Part shown: positions 45,225-52,974 of the stretch, in pieces
How the letters are laid out: each line of letters opens with the position of its first letter
Position numbering within the stretch: position 1 is the stretch's first letter
Source of the DNA: Actinomycetota bacterium
GTDB taxonomy: Bacteria > Actinomycetota > Thermoleophilia > BMS3ABIN01
Direction of reading: 5' to 3'
Assembly: GCA_016235065.1 (NCBI GenBank)
Contig: JACRMB010000001.1
Coordinates: 1-64,000, forward strand
DNA length: 64,000 bases
Notes under the pieces: model-generated
Seen by the model: the letters and a program-made list of their open reading frames with translations, nothing else
Database searches by the model: none
What the model was told of the DNA's origin: nothing
Program-made: the position numbers and the translations under genes

Positions 45225-45339
45225 GTCGAAACCGCCTGCATCTTAAGGAGGTCCAAAGGACACTTAAGCAGGCTTCTAAATACCGGAGATCTCGCGATGC
45301 TCCTACTTTTTCAGGGAAGCGGGCGTGGGCGGTTTCGAC
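45225..45339. repeat. 12-nt inverted repeat enclosing a nested hairpin
   Basis: GTCGAAACCGCC (45225-45236) and GGCGGTTTCGAC (45328-45339) are perfect inverse copies. Between them GCCTGC-AT-CTTAAG (45235-45248) pairs with CTTAAG-CAGGC (45263-45273), with GTCC/GGAC (45251-45254 with 45258-45261) at the tip. The right arm directly abuts box copy 2. Confidence 0.65.
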
Positions 45340-45340
45340 T

Positions 45341-45376
45341 CCTTCTACCAACCGGCGGCGCCAGAAATGGCGCCGC
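45341..45376 (+). repeat. Box plus GNRA hairpin, copy 2
   Basis: The same 17-nt box (45341-45357) leads into a 9-bp perfect stem GCGGCGCCA (45355-45363) with TGGCGCCGC (45368-45376), capped by GAAA, again a GNRA loop on the plus strand. Stem sequences differ from copy 1 while box and loop type are kept. Confidence 0.75.
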
Positions 45377-45403
45377 AGGCGTTTTCAGTCCCTTTCACTT
45401 CGG

Positions 45404-46024
45404 TCAGATGACCACCCGACCCTTGAGCCCTTCGAACTTGGCCGGCCCTATCCCGGGGACTTCCAGAAGCTCCTCGACTGTGTTGAATCCACCATGCGCA
45501 TCCCGGTACTCGATTATCTTCTGGGCTGTCTTGGGTCCGATCCCGTCGAGTTCAGTCAGCTGATCGACCGTCGCCGCGTTGAGGTTGACTGGTTGGCTTG
45601 CCCCTGATGCTGAGGTTGAGCCGCCTTCGGCGGTAGCTGTTGCCCCGCTCGCTACACCCGTGCCCCCCTGTATCGCGGCGGCGCCTTGCTCGGGAACAAC
45701 GAGTTGCTGCCCGTCCGCCATCTTTGCCGCAAGGTTTATCTGGATAAGGTCTGCTGAAGGAGTGGCGCCGCCGGCCTTTTCAAGCGCGTCGGCTACACGG
45801 GAATTTGCATCCAGTTCATATAGTCCTGGCCTGGCTACCGCGCCGATGACGTGCACCTTGAGACGCGGCGCAGGGCGGTCTTCCTTGTTGCCCAGGGTAA
45901 CGGCAGGGGCCGCGATGCCTTCAGGGGTATTCAACTGGCCGCGGAGGTAGTTGGCGCCGACGAGGAGGATGATCAGGCCGACGACAGCCCAGGCAACAAG
46001 CTGCTGGCGGGTCAAGCCCGGCAT
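45404..46024 (-). CDS. comEA: ComEA, DNA receptor of competence
   Basis: ComEA binds double-stranded DNA outside the membrane and hands it to ComEC. The 206 residues show an N-terminal anchor (about 8-27), an SLBB-like domain (about 52-112, HVIGAVARPGLYELD), a Gly/Ser/Ala linker and a helix-hairpin-helix domain (about 145-206, NLNAATVDQLTELDGIGPKT). ATG 46024 is followed upstream by a divergent gene. The 564-base structured gap to comEC on the same strand is unusual, as the two genes are normally close. Confidence 0.94.
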   Translation of the reverse strand: MPGLTRQQLVAWAVVGLIILLVGANYLRGQLNTPEGIAAPAVTLGNKEDRPAPRLKVHVIGAVARPGLYELDANSRVADALEKAGGATPSADLIQINLAAKMADGQQLVVPEQGAAAIQGGTGVASGATATAEGGSTSASGASQPVNLNAATVDQLTELDGIGPKTAQKIIEYRDAHGGFNTVEELLEVPGIGPAKFEGLKGRVVI

Positions 46025-46275
46025 GGGTGAGGATTCCTTATTCGGTTCATTTACGCTTCCGCTCGAATTTCCGTATCAACATGGGTGCGCTACAGCATCC
46101 CATCAACCACTCGTGGCGCGCATTCTATATTCGTGAGTCGCAGGTTTCAATGCCTGTGATGAAAAATCAGCGAGGTTCGCTGAAAAACTTTCGAAATTGC
46201 GGAAAATATATTGACGGAATCATCGTTGACCTTTATCCTTACATTCCCGTGAATAATCTAGGTTCAAAAACCATA

Positions 46276-46719
46276 ATGGGAATCCTGCTGGGTGGAGTTT
46301 TCGAACTGGTCCTGATCGGCGTCGCCTTTGATTTTGCCGCATCCGGTGGAGAAGCGAGGACATTCACTGTAAGCTCCGCGGCGACACCGGCATATCAGAC
46401 TTCCATTGCAGGAAATGCCGCGAGAGCCGCTCAGACTCTCCAGGCGTCAAGGGCTGCTGCGGCGGCGGAAGCAGCCCGGCAGGCTCAGGCGGCACAGGAA
46501 GCTTCTGCCTCTCAGGCAGCTGCGGCTGATGGCAGCACTACCGCAGACATGAGCGCGGCGGGCTATACCGAAGAGGAGATCCTGGCATATCTGGCTGCCA
46601 ACGGCTACGGCTTAAGCGGCGGGGGCAGCGGCGACTACTACATCCCCCCATCGACCGGCTTCAGTCCCTGGACCGGAAACAACGGTGAGACCTGGGCGTC
46701 AGGGAATGCCAGCTGGTAG
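46276..46719 (+). CDS. Predicted membrane-anchored Ala-rich protein, no known family
   Basis: From ATG 46276 the 147-residue protein has one N-terminal helix (GILLGGVFELVLIGVAFDFA), a Ser/Thr segment and a long Ala/Gln-rich helix (about 50-90). Then comes AGYTEEEILAYLAANGYG and a Gly/Ser/Trp-rich end. The frame is open from 46027, and an ATG at 46150 has AGG upstream, so the start is uncertain. TTGACG-N17-TATCCT (46211-46239) supports the later start. It is divergent from comEA. No enzymatic motif was seen. Confidence 0.55.
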   Translation: MGILLGGVFELVLIGVAFDFAASGGEARTFTVSSAATPAYQTSIAGNAARAAQTLQASRAAAAAEAARQAQAAQEASASQAAAADGSTTADMSAAGYTEEEILAYLAANGYGLSGGGSGDYYIPPSTGFSPWTGNNGETWASGNASW

Positions 46720-46949
46720 CACGTTAGTATAGCGGCGGGATTTGGTTTTTCCACGGGAAAGAGTCTGCGAAGTTTCGGCCGGAATTCTGTTTCAGAAGGA
46801 AGAGTCAGCGAAGATCAGGGCGGATTGGTATTTTCCGCTGCAACGGCTGTCGAAGACCTGAAGTGGAAGCGGGAAATACCAATCCGCCCCACCAGCTGTC
46901 GAAGATCTGAAGTGGAAGCGGAAAATACCAATCCGCCCCACAGGCCTCC
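46720..46949. other. Repeat-bearing gap after leuS
   Basis: No gene. The first 98 bases show nothing notable; the rest is filled by the three-armed repeat at 46818-46941, which ends 9 bases from the leuS stop. Confidence 0.6.
46818..46941. repeat. Three-armed inverted/direct repeat in the leuS 3' region
   Basis: Arm A (46818-46839) is the perfect 22-nt inverse of arm C (46917-46938) and, with one mismatch, of arm B (46868-46889). Arms B and C are the ends of two tandem 47-nt units (46846-46892 and 46895-46941) that differ at two positions. Arm A can therefore pair with either B or C, giving two alternative long hairpins. There is no U-tract. Confidence 0.85.
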
Positions 46950-49454
46950 TTACTTAACCACCAGGTTCACAAGCCTTCCCGGCACGACTATCTCCTTGAC
47001 CACCTGTTTATCCGCGGTATATCTCGCGACCTTCTCACTGGCGTGGGCAGCCTTGAGCAATTCTTCTTTTCCAGCTGACCTCGCTGCCTGCAGACGGTCC
47101 CGAACCTTGCCGTTCACCTGCACGACCAGCTCGTAGGTCTCATCCTCGAGAAAACGCTCGTCTGCATTCCGCCATGGCTCGAGCCACAGGCGCCCGTTGC
47201 CCAGGCGGTCCCAGAGCTCAGCGCAGACATGAGGCGAGAACGGATCGAGGAGTCTGACCACTGTCTCCGCAACGAAGCGCAGGACGCGCCTGCCGTCATC
47301 CGACCTGAATAGCCCGTCCTTGGCCAGGTAGGCATCGTTCACCAGTTCCATGACGGCGCTTATGGCTGTGTTGAAGCGGAAGCGCTCAGATATGTCAGCG
47401 CTGACCTTGGCGATCGTCTGGTTGGCCTTCCGCACGAGTTTCAGCGCATCAGCATCGACGCGGCCGAAATCAGAATTAGAGAGCGGCTCGGTCTTCTCGA
47501 TGATCTCGCTGACCAGCCGCCAGACCCTTCCCAGAAAACGGAATGTGCCGTCGATGCCCTGATCCTGCCACTCCACATCCAGCTCGGGCGGACCAATGAA
47601 CAGGATATACAGCCGCAGCGCGTCGGCGCCGTACTTCTGGACGTGGTCGTCTGGATTGACCACGTTACCCTTGGACTTGCTCATCTTGGCGCCCTGGTAA
47701 TAGATCATCCCCTGGGTGAAAAGGTTGTTGAAAGGTTCCTCGAAATCGACCATATCCAGGTCATAGAGGACCTTGGTGAAGAAGCGGGCGTACATCAGGT
47801 GCAGGATCGCGTGCTCGACGCCGCCGATATACTGGTCTACCGGCATCCAGAAATTGACGATCGCCGGATCGAATGGTTCGCGGTCGTTCGACGGATCGGT
47901 ATAACGCAGGAAATACCACGACGAATCGACGAAGGTATCCATGGTATCCGTCTCGCGGGTAGCGGCGCCGCCGCACTGAGGACAGGTCGTGTTGACGAAT
48001 TCCAGGTTGGTGGCGATCGGCGATTTGCCCTTGGGGGCGTAGTCATCCACCTCGGGCAGCAGCACTGGCAGGTCCTTTTCCGGGACCGGGACGATGCCGC
48101 ACTTCTCGCAATAGATCATGGGGATGGGAGCGCCCCAGTAGCGCTGGCGGCTCACCAGCCAGTCACGCAGGCGGTAACTGATGGCTCCCTTACCCTTCCC
48201 TTCGGTTTCCAGCCAGCCGGTGATCGCCTTGCCGGCCTCGCGGTTGTCGACGCCGTCGAAACGGCCGGAGTTGACCAGCATGCCCTCTTCCTCGAAAGCG
48301 GCCGTCATGGTCGGGCCGGCGTCGGCTGTTTCAGCGCCATCCGGGGAGGTGACCACTACACGAACATCGATGCCGAACTTGCGGGCGAACTCGAAATCGC
48401 GCTGGTCGTGGGCCGGTACCGCCATGATGGCGCCGGTTCCATATTCCATCAGTACATAATCGCTGACCCAAATCGGGATCTTCTCGCCATTTACCGGATT
48501 CAACGCGTGGTGGCCGGTAAACACTCCGGTCTTTTCGCGCTCGGTCTCGGAGCGGTCGGCAGTGGATTTCATCCGGGAGAGCGCGCAGTATTCCCTGACC
48601 GCGGTCTCATATTCGGTTCCGTCCACCAGCTCGTTGACCAGCTCGTGCTCAGGCGCAAGCAGGAAGAAGGTCGCGCCAAAAAGGGTGTCCGGCCTGGTTG
48701 TGAAGACCGGTATCTCGATGTCAGTGTCTTCGACGCCGAAGATGACCTCGGCTCCCTCGCTGCGGCCGATCCAGTTGCGCTGCATGGTGATGACCCGTTC
48801 GGGCCATGACTGCAGCTGGTCGAAATCCTTGAGCAGCCGCTCGGCATAATCGGTTATCTTCAGGAACCACTGGGCCAGGTTGCGGATCTCTACGGTTGCG
48901 CCACAGCGCTCGCATCCGCCCTGGACCACCTGCTCGTTGGCCAGCACCGTGGCGCAGGACGGACACCAGTTGACCGCTGCCTCCTTGCGATAGGCGAGGC
49001 CGCGTTCGTAGAATTTGAGGAAGAAATATTGGGTCCAGCGATAATACTCCGGATCGCAGGTAGCCAGCTCGCGGCTCCAGTCGATGGAAACGCCGAGCCG
49101 GTGGAGCTGTTTCTTGATGTTTTCCGTGTTGATTCGGGTGAGCTCGGCGGGATGGAGGCCGGTCTTTATAGCGGCGTTCTCCGCGGGCAGGCCGAAAGCA
49201 TCGTAGCCCATCGGGTGGAAGATGATCGAGCCGTTGCGGGCCCGGAAACGGGCGATGACATCGCCCATGGTGTAGTTCTTCACATGGCCCATATGCAGAG
49301 AGCCGGAGGGATAGGGCAGCATCTCCAGCACGTAGCTTTTGAGGGAACGATCGGCAGATCCGGGAGTCTCGGGATCCGGCGCCTCGAAGGCGCGTTCCTC
49401 CTCCCAGACCTGCTGCCACTTTGTCTCTATCTCTGCGGGATTATATTTGTCCAT
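46950..49454 (-). CDS. leuS: Leucyl-tRNA synthetase
   Basis: LeuRS charges tRNA-Leu and edits mischarged amino acids. The HIGH motif is LHMGHVKNYTMGD (near residue 55) and the KMSKS motif is GAKMSKSKGN. The editing domain with TTRPDTLFGATF and the zinc Cys pairs (CPSC, CERC) are present. At 834 aa it is full length. The ATG has no Shine-Dalgarno, and a TATAAT lies only 11 bases upstream, so the mRNA leader would be about 5 nt. Confidence 0.97.
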   Translation of the reverse strand: MDKYNPAEIETKWQQVWEEERAFEAPDPETPGSADRSLKSYVLEMLPYPSGSLHMGHVKNYTMGDVIARFRARNGSIIFHPMGYDAFGLPAENAAIKTGLHPAELTRINTENIKKQLHRLGVSIDWSRELATCDPEYYRWTQYFFLKFYERGLAYRKEAAVNWCPSCATVLANEQVVQGGCERCGATVEIRNLAQWFLKITDYAERLLKDFDQLQSWPERVITMQRNWIGRSEGAEVIFGVEDTDIEIPVFTTRPDTLFGATFFLLAPEHELVNELVDGTEYETAVREYCALSRMKSTADRSETEREKTGVFTGHHALNPVNGEKIPIWVSDYVLMEYGTGAIMAVPAHDQRDFEFARKFGIDVRVVVTSPDGAETADAGPTMTAAFEEEGMLVNSGRFDGVDNREAGKAITGWLETEGKGKGAISYRLRDWLVSRQRYWGAPIPMIYCEKCGIVPVPEKDLPVLLPEVDDYAPKGKSPIATNLEFVNTTCPQCGGAATRETDTMDTFVDSSWYFLRYTDPSNDREPFDPAIVNFWMPVDQYIGGVEHAILHLMYARFFTKVLYDLDMVDFEEPFNNLFTQGMIYYQGAKMSKSKGNVVNPDDHVQKYGADALRLYILFIGPPELDVEWQDQGIDGTFRFLGRVWRLVSEIIEKTEPLSNSDFGRVDADALKLVRKANQTIAKVSADISERFRFNTAISAVMELVNDAYLAKDGLFRSDDGRRVLRFVAETVVRLLDPFSPHVCAELWDRLGNGRLWLEPWRNADERFLEDETYELVVQVNGKVRDRLQAARSAGKEELLKAAHASEKVARYTADKQVVKEIVVPGRLVNLVVK

Positions 49455-49465
49455 GAGCCGCGAAC

Positions 49466-49474
49466 ATTATAACA
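49466..49474 (-). promoter_or_regulatory. Extended -10 promoter of leuS
   Basis: On the minus strand TGTTATAAT is a perfect extended -10. The predicted start is about 5 bases before the leuS ATG. No good -35 is needed or seen. Confidence 0.65.
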
Positions 49475-49614
49475 GCAGCGGCGCATATTGCAGGAGCAGC
49501 CGTGGCGGCGGCGAAACTCACCTGCAACAGGCGGATCAACCTGGACGCTTCGTCTGATTGAACACGCCACTGCGGCAGGCCGCGGTTCAGTCAGAAATCC
49601 TAACGGGAGGGCGG

Positions 49615-49818
49615 ATGAGAACCGGAATAGCAAGGATGCTCGCATGGCTGGCGCTGATCGAGGGCATGGTGGCCATCGTCGTGAAATTATGGACTGATGG
49701 CACCCTTCTGGGCATCAGTGGCGGTGGTTATCTGAAAGCTGCGATGGCAACCCTGTTGATGGCGATATTCCTGATACTGGACGACCTGCGCGACATGTAC
49801 CGCCGCGCCCACGCTTAG
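49615..49818 (+). CDS. Small two-helix membrane protein
   Basis: The 67-residue product from ATG 49615 has GGGAGG at a proper distance. It shows two hydrophobic segments (about 8-25 and 37-55) and ends in a charged LDDLRDMYRRAHA tail. A 20-codon upstream extension of the frame lacks a ribosome site. It lies alone between leuS and a convergent secreted-protein gene. I do not recognise the family. Confidence 0.65.
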   Translation: MRTGIARMLAWLALIEGMVAIVVKLWTDGTLLGISGGGYLKAAMATLLMAIFLILDDLRDMYRRAHA

Positions 49819-49879
49819 GGAATCAGATAGATATCCAGCAGCGGTGGGGAAAGTCTCCAGCGGGCACGGTGCCCCGCGC

Positions 49880-50401
49880 CTAGCCGCAGGTCCACTCACC
49901 TTTGCGTCCCTGGGACCACATCCAGGCGGCTGCCTGTATCTGGGAATGGCCGTCATAGATGCTCTGGCCGCCGAACGGGGTTCCCGCCCAGGTGCCGGGA
50001 TTGAACTGGAAAAGGCCCTTGCAGACACCGTTATCGGCGTTGGGGTCTCCACCGCTCTCGCAGATCATGACCCTGTATAAGGCCGCCGGATCCTGCCCGT
50101 AAGCCTCTGCTGCCTCGACCAGATATGGCCCCCACTCCCCGAACTGCTCTGTCGCGGCCTGGTTCTTGCTTGCCTGTTCCTGCTGCTTTCTTTCAGTTTC
50201 CTTCAGTGTTACATAATTGATGCGAGCCTGGTCCATCCGGATCTTCCACGCCGGAATACTATAGGTGATGGAATTCTCCCGGCCCGGCCACTCGATCAGA
50301 CGGCGGTCATGGGCTGCCGCTCCCTGTGCAGATTGCGCTGAGTAGACTCCTACGCCTACGACCAGCAATCCAAATACGACAACCATTGCAACATAACGCA
50401 T
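49880..50401 (-). CDS. Secreted transglycosylase-like (lysozyme-fold) protein
   Basis: The 173-residue protein has a signal peptide (about 1-28, VVVFGLLVVGVGVYS), a helical spacer rich in Lys/Gln and a C-terminal SLT-like domain (about 90-173). The catalytic-Glu region RVMICESGGDPNADNG is followed by GLFQFNPGTW and AAAWMWSQGRKGEWTCG. Similar proteins cleave or remodel peptidoglycan. GGAAGGG precedes ATG 50401. Two Cys in the domain could form a disulfide. Confidence 0.85.
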   Translation of the reverse strand: MRYVAMVVVFGLLVVGVGVYSAQSAQGAAAHDRRLIEWPGRENSITYSIPAWKIRMDQARINYVTLKETERKQQEQASKNQAATEQFGEWGPYLVEAAEAYGQDPAALYRVMICESGGDPNADNGVCKGLFQFNPGTWAGTPFGGQSIYDGHSQIQAAAWMWSQGRKGEWTCG

Positions 50402-50625
50402 ACTGCCCTTCCGGCCTGCTGAGGCCTGTGTTTAGCCTTTATGGCAGGCAGGCGGAATACCTTCGAGGCATGGGAATAGAACGGGTGATACTGAGAAAGG
50501 AGATTACTCGAAAGGTAACCGCTTGCCGTGGAACTGCCCGACTGCGGTTGATTCAGTTGTGTGGGCGAACCTGAGTATTGTAGGTGAATAGCTACTAATA
50601 CACAAGCTGGTTGTGACTTTTGTTA

Positions 50626-51366
50626 CTAAAGCCCGCCCAGCTCGATAACAGCTATGATCCGGTAACAGGAGCCCTGATTCAGGCGGCTGAGCAGCCCGGC
50701 CAGAGGCATCAGGCCTAGAACCGCCAGGTTATAGTAGAAACGGTTGCGGCTGATCCAGCCTTTCATAAGAAAAGAACGCAGGCTCAGGTTGGCGTTTTTC
50801 TGGAGCCTGACGCTGCCGCGGCGCCCCAGACCCTTGAGCGCGCGGCCGATCATCAGCTCCAGATCGTCCTCCCGGGGCAGACCGTATTCTAGGTGATCCT
50901 GGAAGAAGGGATACTCCTCTCCCCTGACCTGCAGGTACCGCTCTGCCAGGTGCTGGTCCTGGGCTTCGGCACTTTCACCGCTGGGAACCGCGATCACCGC
51001 CAGACTATGCGCGGTCCGCAGGATCTCCCTGACCGCCTGCTCACGTTCATCCGGCGGCACGTGTTCGAGTGAGTCCACAGATATGACCGCGTCAAAACTG
51101 CGCTCGTCGAAGGGGATCCGGGTTGCCGAGCCGGTCACCTGGGTCATATGGGCGTTTTCCAGCTGGAATGAGCGGTCCAGCCCCGTCAGCTCGAAGTCCT
51201 GCGAGTAGGGCGCGAGCCCCAGGTCGCCGGAACCGACCTCGAGTACCTTCCGGGCGCCGGCCGCCTTCAGGATACTAGCCACCGGCAGATACCGGATGGC
51301 GACCTCGGTGGACTGGTCCGGGTACCGGGCCATGAGTTTTTCCACGATCTTTCCGGGGAGGCTCAT
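50626..51366 (-). CDS. Class I SAM-dependent methyltransferase
   Basis: The 246-residue protein shows motif I VLEVGSGDLGLAPY (about 39-52), the acidic end of strand 2 (GLDRSF) and the motif AVISVDSLEHVPPDE typical of the Methyltransf_11 fold. The C-terminal region is hydrophobic and basic, suggesting membrane contact. The substrate is unknown. It is monocistronic and divergent from the DUF438 gene. Confidence 0.85.
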   Translation of the reverse strand: MSLPGKIVEKLMARYPDQSTEVAIRYLPVASILKAAGARKVLEVGSGDLGLAPYSQDFELTGLDRSFQLENAHMTQVTGSATRIPFDERSFDAVISVDSLEHVPPDEREQAVREILRTAHSLAVIAVPSGESAEAQDQHLAERYLQVRGEEYPFFQDHLEYGLPREDDLELMIGRALKGLGRRGSVRLQKNANLSLRSFLMKGWISRNRFYYNLAVLGLMPLAGLLSRLNQGSCYRIIAVIELGGL

Positions 51367-51465
51367 GCTTTCGATGTTTCAGCTGATTTCATGTCAGCAA
51401 GCATTATTTCATATCCTCATGGCAGATAAGTTACTCCTGGCTGAAAGCAGGGTAGATTACCGCCG

Positions 51466-52917
51466 ATGGATATCAGCCCTAAAACCAAGATCGACGACCT
51501 GTTAAGCACTTATCCCTTCCTGCTGGAATTCTTCCTGGCCAGATCACCAAAGTACAAGCTATTGAAGAATCCGGTCTCACGAAAGACCCTGGGCAAAGTC
51601 GCTTCCCTGGCCCAGGTTGCTTCCATCGGTGAGCTTGACCTCGATCAGATGCTGCTGGACATCGCCGCCGAGATCAGGGAAAAGACAGGCGATGAAGCAG
51701 CATCAGCAGGGGCGCCCGAAGACCGCGCCGCCAGGCAGGAGATCCTGAAAGGCATCATCAGGGACCTCCACGCCGGCGAAGATATGGAGATCCTCAAGCA
51801 GAGGTTCCACGATCTTATCAGGGATGTCGACGCGTCAGAGATCGCCGCCATGGAGCAGGGGCTGATCGCCGAGGGCATGCCTGAGTCGGAGATCAAGCGC
51901 CTGTGTGACGTGCATGTGGGCGTCTTCCAGGAGTCACTCGAAGCGCAACCCGCGCCCAGGGTGCCTCCGGGGCATCCTGTCTATACGTTCACCCTGGAGA
52001 ACCGCGCCGTGGAGGAAATCACGAGGGAGATCACCGAACTCATCGAAAGGGCCGGCAGTATGGCGGAAGATGAGTTCCTTAGGCAGAATCAGGCGGAACT
52101 CGAAAACCTGCTGGCGCGGCTCTCGGACATAGACCTGCACTATCTTCGCAAGGAGAACCAGCTCTTCCCCATCCTCGAGCAGCATGAGATCACCGGCCCT
52201 TCCCAGGTCATGTGGGCGCTGCATGACGACATCCGCGACGCCCTGAGGACTGCCCGGGAAGAACTCGCAGCCTCAAAGGGACGTGAATCCCTGAACACAA
52301 TCAGGTATCTGGTCAAATCGATCGACGACATGGTCTATAAGGAAGAGAACATCCTCTTCCCCATGGCTTTGGAGACGCTTTCAGATTCCGAATGGCAACA
52401 GGTGGCGCAAGGCGAGGGCGAGATCGGTTTTGCCTGGATCTCGCCTGAGGATGCCGGGGTTCAGGAAGCCGGTGCCGGTTCGGCCTTACCCGGTTCAGCA
52501 AGGGTGCCGGACCTGCTGGACCTCTCCACGGGGCAGCTGACTCCCCGGCAGGTGGACCTGCTGCTCACCCATCTTCCCGTCGAAGTCTCATACGTCGACG
52601 AGAACGACGAGGTCCGCTTTTACTCAAAGGTGGAACATAAGATATTCCCCCGCAGCCCTGGAGTGATCGGCCGCAGGGTCCAGAACTGTCATCCGCCTGC
52701 CAGTCTCGACAAGGTCCAGCGGATCCTCGACGAGTTCAAGGCGGGTACGAAGGATGCCGCTGATTTCTGGATAGAGAAGAAGGGCCGGTTCATCTATATC
52801 AGGTATTTTGCTGTCCGGGATGACAGTGGAACCTACAAAGGCACACTTGAAGTCGTCCAGGATGTTACCGGGATCAGGGCGCTGTCAGGTCAGCAGCGGC
52901 TGCTCGACTGGGAGTAG
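51466..52917 (+). CDS. DUF1858-DUF438-hemerythrin-PAS sensor-like protein
   Basis: Order in the 483 residues: a DUF1858-like start (about 1-60, IDDLLSTYPFLLEFFLARSP), DUF438 (about 85-160), a hemerythrin HHE domain (about 165-315) with His/Glu iron ligands such as HYLRKENQLFPILEQHEI and HDDIRDAL, and a C-terminal PAS domain (about 355-480, VSYVDENDEVRFYSK). The combination suggests sensing of oxygen, NO or redox state by a di-iron site. No output domain is seen. The function is unproven in the family. Confidence 0.88.
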   Translation: MDISPKTKIDDLLSTYPFLLEFFLARSPKYKLLKNPVSRKTLGKVASLAQVASIGELDLDQMLLDIAAEIREKTGDEAASAGAPEDRAARQEILKGIIRDLHAGEDMEILKQRFHDLIRDVDASEIAAMEQGLIAEGMPESEIKRLCDVHVGVFQESLEAQPAPRVPPGHPVYTFTLENRAVEEITREITELIERAGSMAEDEFLRQNQAELENLLARLSDIDLHYLRKENQLFPILEQHEITGPSQVMWALHDDIRDALRTAREELAASKGRESLNTIRYLVKSIDDMVYKEENILFPMALETLSDSEWQQVAQGEGEIGFAWISPEDAGVQEAGAGSALPGSARVPDLLDLSTGQLTPRQVDLLLTHLPVEVSYVDENDEVRFYSKVEHKIFPRSPGVIGRRVQNCHPPASLDKVQRILDEFKAGTKDAADFWIEKKGRFIYIRYFAVRDDSGTYKGTLEVVQDVTGIRALSGQQRLLDWE

Positions 52918-52974
52918 GCGGCCCGGCGCTCGCGGTGAATCGTCACACGGCGCAAACACAGAGAGCGCAAGCGC

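Larger units (their letters stand above)
44840..45403. other. Non-coding, strongly structured stretch between comEA and comEC
   Basis: No reliable gene in 564 bases. It holds three 11-nt direct repeats (44872-44915), two copies of a 17-nt box each leading into a tetraloop hairpin (45051-45093 and 45341-45376), a 12-nt inverted repeat (45225-45236 and 45328-45339) and a nested hairpin (45235-45274). A minus-strand frame of 86 codons (45161-44901) has usable ribosome sites at two ATG codons but an implausible composition. Confidence 0.6.

Noticed and set aside
45328-45403. tmRNA-like GGTTTCGAC on the plus strand
   Set aside because: The rest of a tmRNA (tag ORF, T-arm, 3' end) is missing and the sequence would run into comEA.
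46846-46941. CRISPR-like tandem units
   Set aside because: Only two units 49 bases apart with virtually no spacer and no cas genes.
47643-48809. 388-codon plus-strand frame opposite leuS
   Set aside because: Antisense shadow; leuS is full length and intact.
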